From: an uncultured Clostridia bacterium
GTDB lineage: Bacteria; Bacillota; Clostridia; Oscillospirales; Ruminococcaceae
NCBI GenBank assembly: GCA_947624425.1
Contig: CANQKG010000044.1
Location: 1-9,135 of the forward strand
Reading direction: 5' to 3'
DNA length: 9,135 bases
Under the pieces are notes generated by a model, which searched no databases, had not been told where the DNA came from, and was given only the letters and a program-made list of their open reading frames with translations. Of this stretch, positions 1-4,407 are shown piece by piece. Made by a program: the position numbers and the translations under genes. The number at the start of each line of letters is the position of its first letter. The stretch's first letter is position 1.

Positions 1-857
1 TAGCTTAAAAACATCGAGATCTGCCCTACCGTCAGCCCGCCGTAAACGGCACGGAGCGCGCCGGTCAGCCCGACCGCCGCGTAGATGATCGCATTGACAA
101 AGCGGGTGGTCGGATTGGAGAGAGAGGAAAAAAACTGTGCCTTTTGTCCGTGGAGATACAAAACGTCGTTGATCTCCCGAAACCTTTTTGTCGATTGCTC
201 CTCATAGGCAAAGGCGCGGATCAGCTTCTGGTTCCCCACCGTTTCCTCCACATAGCCCGAAAGCGCTCCCTGCGTTTCGGACTGGCGGTGGAAATGGTGG
301 AAGGTGTTTTTGGCGATAAACGCCGCCACAAACAGGGAGAGCGGGGTGAGCAAAATCACCGTCAGCGCGACCCAGAGATCGGCGCGGAGCATGAAAAACA
401 GCGTCCCCAAAATGGTGATCACACCGGTGAAAAGCTGGGTAAAGCCCTGAAGCAGTCCGTCCGCGACCAGATCAATATCATTCACCACACGGCTGATGAT
501 ATCGCCGTGTTCATGGGAGTCGATATAAGAAAGCGGTAAAGTACCCAGCTTGTGGTACAGCCGGTTCCTAAGATCCTTGACCGTCCGGTAGATGATGAGA
601 TTGATAAAATAGGACGTCAGCCACTGGAAAAGCGCGGCTGCGAGAATGGTGACGGTCAGCCGGAGCAAAAGTGCGGGCAAGGCGGCAAAGTCCACCGCGC
701 CGGGGCCGACCATCCGGTCGATCACCTGCCCGATCTGCACCGGTATCCAGAGGGTGAGCGCCACGCTGCCGAGCGCCGACAAAAAGGACAGAAGCAAAAA
801 TACGCGATAGGGCGCCGTATAGGCAAGGAGGCGGCGAAGAAGCGCTTTTCTATTCAT
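1..857 (-). CDS. ABC exporter, second subunit, transmembrane half (partial)
   Basis: The reading frame opens at the ATG at 857-855 and stays open for 285 codons to the left edge, so the 3' part of the gene, with the whole ATPase domain, lies outside. The visible part is the membrane domain of an ABC exporter. It has hydrophobic stretches at about residues 18-45, 60-85, 140-180 and 260-285. It also carries the exporter landmarks SHEHGDIISRVVND (about 114-127), which is the intracellular helix region before TM3, and KLIRAFAYEEQ (about 208-218), which contacts the ATPase domain. The start overlaps the end of the upstream subunit gene by 8 bases (ATGAATAG), with an AGGAGG ribosome binding site at 864-869, six bases before the ATG. 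This points to translational coupling and equal expression of the two subunits. The partner has a degenerate ATP site, so this subunit should carry the catalytic glutamate; that is inference, since the domain is not visible. Substrate unknown; drugs, peptides or lipids are all possible. Confidence 0.93.
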   Translation of the reverse strand, partial: MNRKALLRRLLAYTAPYRVFLLLSFLSALGSVALTLWIPVQIGQVIDRMVGPGAVDFAALPALLLRLTVTILAAALFQWLTSYFINLIIYRTVKDLRNRLYHKLGTLPLSYIDSHEHGDIISRVVNDIDLVADGLLQGFTQLFTGVITILGTLFFMLRADLWVALTVILLTPLSLFVAAFIAKNTFHHFHRQSETQGALSGYVEETVGNQKLIRAFAYEEQSTKRFREINDVLYLHGQKAQFFSSLSNPTTRFVNAIIYAAVGLTGALRAVYGGLTVGQISMFLS

Positions 858-2589
858 CGTCCCCCTCCTCTCCCGGCTGAGACGCACAGATCTCCCGATA
901 GACCGGACAGCCTGCCAGCAGCTCGGCATGAGTACCGAGTCCCACCGGCTTGCCGTCGTCCAGCACCAGTATCTTGTCGGCATGGCGAATGGCGCTGACC
1001 CGCTGCGAAACGATAAACACGGTCATATCGGTCAGCTCGGTTCGCAGCGCATGACGGAGCGCGGCGTCGGTCGCATAGTCGAGGGCGCTGGCGCTGTCGT
1101 CCAAAATCAGGATATCGGGATCGCCGACCAGTGCGCGGGCAATAGTGAGCCGCTGTTTCTGCCCGCCCGAAAGGTTTTTGCCGCCCTGATCGATGAAAGT
1201 GTCCAGTCCGTTCGGCAGTTTTTCCACAAATTCGGTCGCCTGCGCGATCGACAAAGCCCGCCAGAGCCGTTCATCCGAAGCATCCGGCGCCGCCATGGAA
1301 AGGGTGTCCCGCAGCCTGCCGGACAACACCGAGGCATACTGCGGTACGACCGCGATCTTCCGGTGCAGCTCTTTCAGGTCATACCGGCGCAGATCGGCGC
1401 CGAACAGGCGCACCTCACCCTCGGTGACGTCGTAATACCGGGGGATCAGCTGTACCAGCGTGGACTTGCCGGAGCCGGTACCGCCGATCACGCCGACCGT
1501 CTCCCCCGCCGAAACGGAAAACGAGACGTCCTGCAGTACCAGAGACTCGGCGTCGGCATGATAGGAAAAGGACACGCCCGCAAACTCGACCGCCGGTTTT
1601 GACCGATCCGCCGGAAAGGAAATCGGGTCGTCCGGTGAAGTGATATCCGGCTCGATCGCCAGCACCTCGTTCACGCGGGCGGCGGAAGCGGAGGCTCTGG
1701 TAAAAATGACCACCAGATTTGCCACCACCACCAGCGCCAGCATGACCTGGGTCATATAGTTGACAAAGGCTATGATCTCCCCCTGGGTCAGCCGTCCGAT
1801 ATTGACCTGACTGCCCGAGCAGAACAAAATCACCGCGATGCCGCCGTTCATCACCAAGGAAGTGAGCGGCGACAGCAGTGCGGACAGCTTTCCCACCCGC
1901 ACCGAGGTCTCGGCCAGATCGTTGCCGGCGGCATAAAACTTTTCTTCCTCCTCCTTTTGGCGGGCAAAGGCGCGGATCACCCGCACGCCGGAGAGGGATT
2001 CGCGGGTATAAAGGGAAATGCGATCCAGCTTTTTCTGTATCGCACGGAAATACGGCACGGAGCGGCTCATAATCAGATAGAGAATCAGGGCAATCAGCGG
2101 CATTACCACCACGAAAACCAGCGACAGCCGCAGGTCGATGGTCATTGCCATAAACACCGCGCCCACCGCCAGAAACGGCGCCCGCACCACCAGCCGGATC
2201 AGCATGGCGACCGCCGTTTGCAGCTGGTTCACATCGTTTGTGATACGGGTAATAAGGGAATGGGTGCCAAGCCGATCCAGCTGGGCATGGGACATCCCGC
2301 TTACCTTTTCATACAGTGCGCTGCGCAGCAGCGTACCGGTTCCCTGAGAGGCGATCGAGGCCGAATACTGGCAGATCAAAGCAAAGCCCCACGACACGGC
2401 GGCGATCAAAAGAAGCAGTCCCGCCATCCGCCAGATATAGGGAATATCCCGCTCCGCCACGCCGCGATCCACCAGCCGGATCATCACCAGCGGCACCGTG
2501 AGCTCCAACACCGCCTCCAGAAACTTGAACAGAGGGCCAATGATCGCCTGTTTCCGGTAAGGCTTTAAGAAAGGCAGCAGCTTCCACAT
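850..2589 (-). CDS. ABC exporter, degenerate-site subunit (membrane + ATPase domains)
   Basis: This 579-residue half-transporter has an N-terminal six-helix membrane domain (about 1-310) and a C-terminal ATPase domain (about 333-570). Visible ATPase motifs are Walker A GGTGSGKST (369-377), the Q-loop glutamine Q417, signature LSGGQ (473-477) and Walker B ILILDD (493-498). Two key residues are altered. The catalytic glutamate after Walker B is aspartate D498, and the switch histidine is glutamine Q529 (SQR). This pattern is known from the degenerate subunits of heterodimeric exporters of the LmrCD, BmrCD and TM287/288 type. The signature motif is intact, as expected because it completes the partner's active site. 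I chose the ATG at 2589-2587 because AAAGGAGG at 2600-2607 lies ten bases upstream and the protein then begins MWKLLPFLKPYR, a normal exporter N-terminus. A farther in-frame ATG at 2655 would put 22 odd residues through a strong hairpin. Likely job: export across the cytoplasmic membrane; substrate unknown. Confidence 0.94.
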   Translation of the reverse strand: MWKLLPFLKPYRKQAIIGPLFKFLEAVLELTVPLVMIRLVDRGVAERDIPYIWRMAGLLLLIAAVSWGFALICQYSASIASQGTGTLLRSALYEKVSGMSHAQLDRLGTHSLITRITNDVNQLQTAVAMLIRLVVRAPFLAVGAVFMAMTIDLRLSLVFVVVMPLIALILYLIMSRSVPYFRAIQKKLDRISLYTRESLSGVRVIRAFARQKEEEEKFYAAGNDLAETSVRVGKLSALLSPLTSLVMNGGIAVILFCSGSQVNIGRLTQGEIIAFVNYMTQVMLALVVVANLVVIFTRASASAARVNEVLAIEPDITSPDDPISFPADRSKPAVEFAGVSFSYHADAESLVLQDVSFSVSAGETVGVIGGTGSGKSTLVQLIPRYYDVTEGEVRLFGADLRRYDLKELHRKIAVVPQYASVLSGRLRDTLSMAAPDASDERLWRALSIAQATEFVEKLPNGLDTFIDQGGKNLSGGQKQRLTIARALVGDPDILILDDSASALDYATDAALRHALRTELTDMTVFIVSQRVSAIRHADKILVLDDGKPVGLGTHAELLAGCPVYREICASQPGEEGDDE

Positions 2590-2599
2590 TTCACCGACG

Positions 2600-2607
2600 C
2601 CTCCTTT
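2600..2607 (-). promoter_or_regulatory. Ribosome binding site that sets the start of the first exporter gene
   Basis: AAAGGAGG on the minus strand, ten bases before the ATG at 2589. No comparable site precedes the in-frame ATG at 2655, so the shorter 579-residue product is preferred. Confidence 0.85.
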
Positions 2608-2648
2608 CACAGAACAATCACAGCCTCCCCGCTTGCGGGAAGGCTGTG
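2608..2648 (-). terminator. Strong hairpin between small peptide gene and exporter genes (possible attenuator)
   Basis: Positions 2619-2648 form an inverted repeat, CACAGCCT at the left arm and AGGCTGTG at the right. A further GC-rich inner stem follows with one mismatch and a very tight loop. Read on the minus strand, the hairpin is followed by ATTGTTCTGTG (2618-2608), which is T-rich but not a clean T-run. It sits between the stop of the 38-residue gene and the exporter ribosome binding site. It could be a leaky terminator that sets a higher level for the small gene, or an mRNA-stabilising structure. The weak T-tract makes full termination doubtful. Confidence 0.5.
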
Positions 2649-2656
2649 GGGACAAA

Positions 2657-2773
2657 TTATTCCACGACCGTATAATGTCTTACAAAACAAACGCTGTCCA
2701 GCAAGGCAAATACGCATTTTGCGGCGATCAGCGCAATCACAATCGCAGTCGCACATTTGACGATCAGTTTCAT
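2657..2773 (-). CDS. Small single-pass membrane peptide, 38 residues
   Basis: ATG at 2773-2771, stop TAA at 2659-2657. The start is preceded by a perfect AGGAGG (2781-2786) at seven-base spacing, and by a sigma-A promoter whose -10 box is about 30 bases upstream of the ATG. The product begins MKLIVK, followed by an uninterrupted hydrophobic stretch (about residues 7-25, rich in Ala, Ile, Val and Leu). It ends with a polar tail, VRHYTVVE. There are three cysteines (C7, C20, C29), two in the hydrophobic part. It reads as one membrane helix; a signal peptide of a very short secreted peptide is an alternative, but almost nothing would remain after cleavage. I do not recognise a family. It lies directly upstream of the exporter genes on the same strand and probably shares their transcript, so it may be a small partner or regulator of the transporter. 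That role is inference from position. Confidence 0.68.
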   Translation of the reverse strand: MKLIVKCATAIVIALIAAKCVFALLDSVCFVRHYTVVE

Positions 2774-2795
2774 ATCGCATCCTCCTGTCCGCTTC

Positions 2796-2810
2796 TATGA
2801 TACTATCATA
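2796..2810. promoter_or_regulatory. Perfect 15-bp palindrome over the -10 box, candidate operator
   Basis: TATGATACTATCATA reads TATGATA, one central base, then its exact reverse complement TATCATA. It fully covers the -10 box and the likely transcription start of the exporter/small peptide promoter. A dimeric repressor bound here would block RNA polymerase, as is common for exporters controlled by TetR, MarR, PadR or GntR-type regulators. No regulator gene is visible in this window, and the half-site does not match an operator I can name. An AT-rich -10 region can be palindromic by chance, hence moderate confidence. Confidence 0.5.
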
Positions 2811-2833
2811 CCAAAAAGCGGGAAGAAAATCAA
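2805..2833 (-). promoter_or_regulatory. Sigma-A promoter for small peptide gene and exporter operon
   Basis: On the minus strand, -35 TTGATT (2833-2828), a 17-base spacer and -10 TATGAT (2810-2805). Spacing is ideal and each box departs from consensus at one or two positions. The -35 box contains the TGA stop codon of the queT gene (2832-2830), so the promoter begins exactly where that gene ends. Transcription would start near 2798, leaving a leader of about 25 bases before the small gene. Confidence 0.72.
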
Positions 2834-3384
2834 CAGGTTTTGAATAACCGCTCCGCCATGCGGTCCCGATTCAAAAACAGCATGAGCGGGATCCCCAGCA
2901 GATAGCAGCAGGCAACCTCCCCCAGCGCCACGCTTCCGCCCTGGGTAAGAAAGGTGAAAAGAACGCCGGAGCCGCCGACCTCCCCGACCCGGGTGAGCAT
3001 AACGGTAAGCTCCCCGCCGACGATCAGCCCGTTTAAGATCACCGGCGGCAAAGGGGCAAGCAGATACTGCGCCGGGCGGCTTTTGATATGCCGCACCTGC
3101 CGGGTCAGCAACGCCGCAAGCAGGGTGGCAAGCGTGCCGAACAGAAGGTCGAATGCGCCGATGATATTGGCGCCGGTGAAAAATCCGACCAGATTGGAGA
3201 CAAAGCACCCCACCGTCAGTCCCCAAACGGCAACCGGCGAAAAAAGCGGCAGCACCGTCATCGCTTCCGCCACCCGGAACTGCACCGTCCCGTAAGAAAT
3301 GAAGGACAGCGAGAGTGTGAGGGCGCAGTAGACGGCCGCGATCAGCCCTCCCTGCACCAGCCTGAGGGTATTCGATTGTTTCAT
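2830..3384 (-). CDS. queT: QueT-family queuosine precursor transporter (ECF S component)
   Basis: This 184-residue hydrophobic protein matches the QueT family. That family consists of the substrate-binding membrane (S) components of energy-coupling factor transporters believed to import queuosine precursors such as preQ1 or queuine. Family landmarks are YGTVQFRVAEAMTVLPLFSP (31-50), GCFVSNLVG (59-67), FDLLFGTLATLLAA (79-92) and a C-terminal LGEVACCYLLG (154-164). About five or six membrane segments are visible. The shared EcfA, EcfA' and EcfT energising subunits are not in this window and would be encoded elsewhere. The start is the ATG at 3384-3382: stops lie immediately upstream in frame, and the N-terminus MKQSNTLRLVQGGLIAAVY is normal for the family. 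The best-spaced start for the ribosome binding site is, oddly, an out-of-frame ATG seven bases upstream. The leader carries a candidate preQ1 riboswitch, which supports the assignment. No clear terminator follows. Confidence 0.9.
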   Translation of the reverse strand: MKQSNTLRLVQGGLIAAVYCALTLSLSFISYGTVQFRVAEAMTVLPLFSPVAVWGLTVGCFVSNLVGFFTGANIIGAFDLLFGTLATLLAALLTRQVRHIKSRPAQYLLAPLPPVILNGLIVGGELTVMLTRVGEVGGSGVLFTFLTQGGSVALGEVACCYLLGIPLMLFLNRDRMAERLFKTC

Positions 3385-3394
3385 GGTTCATTAT

Positions 3395-3440
3395 CCATCC
3401 TTTCGTAGTATTTTTTAAAGTCAGGATATCACGACTGACT
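3395..3440 (-). ncRNA. Candidate preQ1-I riboswitch in the queT leader
   Basis: On the minus strand, AGTCAG (3440-3435) pairs with CTGACT (3424-3419), enclosing a ten-base loop TCGTGATATC. An A-rich stretch with six consecutive A residues follows, then TACTACGA running into AAGGATGG, the ribosome binding region. This is the layout of the compact preQ1-I aptamer: a five- or six-pair P1, a loop of about ten bases ending in C next to P1, and an A-rich tail that docks into P1, with the 3' end overlapping the Shine-Dalgarno sequence. Loop bases TCGT are also complementary to ACGA (3406-3403), giving a possible pseudoknot. The exact P2 pairing is unclear to me and differs from the model aptamers I recall. 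The gene downstream is QueT, the usual partner. Expected action: preQ1 binding hides the ribosome binding site and lowers translation. Confidence 0.68.
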
Positions 3441-3442
3441 GC

Positions 3443-3456
3443 GGAGCCGAAGCTCC
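3443..3456 (-). other. UUCG tetraloop hairpin in the queT leader
   Basis: On the minus strand GGAGC-TTCG-GCTCC forms a five-pair stem closed by the very stable C(UUCG)G tetraloop. It lies between the transcription start (near 3474) and the aptamer, two bases upstream of P1. It probably acts as an insulating or 5'-protecting hairpin. No T-run follows, so it is not a terminator. Confidence 0.7.
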
Positions 3457-3480
3457 CGAAAGCGATAAGAAACCGAATCC

Positions 3481-3509
3481 AGTATACCAGAACGATCCAA
3501 GAAATGCAA
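3481..3509 (-). promoter_or_regulatory. Promoter of queT
   Basis: On the minus strand, -35 TTGCAT (3509-3504), 17-base spacer, -10 TATACT (3486-3481). The -10 box is good and the -35 box weak (only TTG matches). A start near 3474 gives a leader of about 90 bases carrying the UUCG hairpin and the candidate riboswitch. Confidence 0.6.
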
Positions 3510-3510
3510 G

Positions 3511-3539
3511 TTGACAAGCCGGAAAAATCTTTTTATACT
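3511..3539 (+). promoter_or_regulatory. Promoter of the HAD phosphatase gene
   Basis: Perfect -35 TTGACA (3511-3516), 17-base spacer, -10 TATACT (3534-3539). Transcription should start near 3546, only about 11 bases before the ATG at 3557, so the leader holds little more than the GAGG ribosome binding site. The -35 box is one base away from the -35 box of the divergent queT promoter. Confidence 0.82.
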
Positions 3540-3556
3540 AAAAAAGAGGTGACGGT

Positions 3557-4258
3557 ATGATTCGGACGGTTTTCTTTGATTTGGACGGCACGTTGCTGCC
3601 GATGGAAATAAACACATTTGTAACCGCCTATTTCGGCGCGCTTGCCCGTGCGCTTGCTCCCTGCGGTTATGACCCGAAGGAGCTGATCGACGCGGTGTGG
3701 GCCGGTACCGCCGCCATGGTGCAAAACGACGGGAGCTGTACCAATGAGGAACGGTTCTGGCAGTACTTTGCAGACCGTTTCGGCAAGGATGCGCTGCGGG
3801 ATATTCCTCATTTTGAGGCTTTTTACCGTGACGTGTTCCCCACCTTATCGGACAGCTGCGGCTATAATCCCGATGCAAAGCGGATCGTTGCAAAACTCAA
3901 AGCGGCGGGATATACGGCAGCACTTGCCACCAATCCCATTTTTCCCGCTATCGCAACCGAAGCGCGGATCCGCTGGGCGGGGCTGAAGCCGGAGGACTTT
4001 GTCCTTTACACTACCTATGAAAACAGCCGCTTTTGCAAGCCGAATCCCGCCTATTACACCGCATTGCTTGACTGGCTTGCGGTTCCGGCGGAGGAATGCC
4101 TGATGATCGGGAACGACACCGATGAGGATCTGGCGGCGCGCCGGGCGGGAATACCGGTCTTTTTGCTGACCGACTGTCTGATCAATAAAAACGGCTTCGA
4201 TCTTTCCGACTGTCCGCACGGCGGTTTTGCCGAACTCGCCGCCTTTTTGGCCATATGA
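3557..4258 (+). CDS. HAD-superfamily hydrolase (probable phosphatase)
   Basis: This 233-residue protein shows all four haloacid dehalogenase motifs. Motif I is DLDGTLL (8-14), with nucleophile D8 and acid/base D10. Motif II is the threonine in LATNP (T125), motif III is K161 in CKPNP, and motif IV is GNDTDED (185-191), with D187 and D191 placed for Mg2+ binding. Residues about 15-100 are helical and fit a C1-type cap that covers the active site, as in phosphoglycolate phosphatase- and YjjG-like members. It is therefore likely a soluble Mg2+-dependent phosphatase for a small phosphorylated metabolite; the cap sequence does not let me name the substrate. The start ATG follows GAGGTGA (3546-3552) at short spacing. 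The gene is monocistronic, with its own consensus promoter and a strong terminator right after the stop codon. The divergent queT neighbour does not by itself prove a role in queuosine metabolism. Confidence 0.92.
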   Translation: MIRTVFFDLDGTLLPMEINTFVTAYFGALARALAPCGYDPKELIDAVWAGTAAMVQNDGSCTNEERFWQYFADRFGKDALRDIPHFEAFYRDVFPTLSDSCGYNPDAKRIVAKLKAAGYTAALATNPIFPAIATEARIRWAGLKPEDFVLYTTYENSRFCKPNPAYYTALLDWLAVPAEECLMIGNDTDEDLAARRAGIPVFLLTDCLINKNGFDLSDCPHGGFAELAAFLAI

Positions 4259-4262
4259 ACCA

Positions 4263-4298
4263 TTCCGCGCTCTCTCGCCGGAGCGCGGAATTTTTTTT
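4263..4298 (+). terminator. Intrinsic terminator of the HAD gene
   Basis: TTCCGCGCTC (4263-4272) pairs perfectly with GAGCGCGGAA (4281-4290) across an eight-base loop, followed by eight consecutive T residues (4291-4298). The hairpin begins four bases after the stop codon. The opposite strand lacks a T-run, so it works in one direction. Confidence 0.95.
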
Positions 4299-4321
4299 GC
4301 GTTTTCGCCCAAAAGCGACCC

Positions 4322-4350
4322 TTTACAGAACGGGTGCGATATAGTATAAT
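4322..4350 (+). promoter_or_regulatory. Promoter of secA
   Basis: -35 TTTACA (4322-4327), 17-base spacer, consensus -10 TATAAT (4345-4350). Transcription should start near 4357. The leader of about 50 bases contains a six-pair hairpin, ACCCGA/TCGGGT (4362-4377, loop CGGT). The ribosome binding site GAGGTG (4392-4397) lies ten bases before the ATG. No secretion-monitor peptide like E. coli SecM is visible upstream. Confidence 0.85.
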
Positions 4351-4407
4351 AGATGTGTATGACCCGACGGTTCGGGTGGAAAAATCAAGACGAGGTGTGT
4401 TCTATAT

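Noticed and set aside
144..998. Plus-strand open frames of 131 and 148 codons over the exporter genes
   Set aside because: They are antisense to clear ABC exporter domains and give low-complexity, highly charged products without motifs.
2590..2655. Longer N-terminus for the first exporter subunit, from the ATG at 2655
   Set aside because: It has no ribosome binding site, it would translate through the hairpin, and the added 22 residues do not look like an exporter N-terminus. The ATG at 2589 has AAAGGAGG upstream.
2795..3517. 240-codon minus-strand frame overlapping queT
   Set aside because: It is a shifted reading of the queT coding DNA with a low-complexity Arg/Gly/Ala-rich product. QueT in its own frame is full length and well matched to its family. 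Only the local ATG overlap is kept as a finding.
4362..4377. secA leader hairpin considered as a regulatory element or riboswitch
   Set aside because: It is a lone six-pair stem with a four-base loop. There is no T-run, no overlap with the ribosome binding site and no known motif, so it is mentioned only with the secA promoter.
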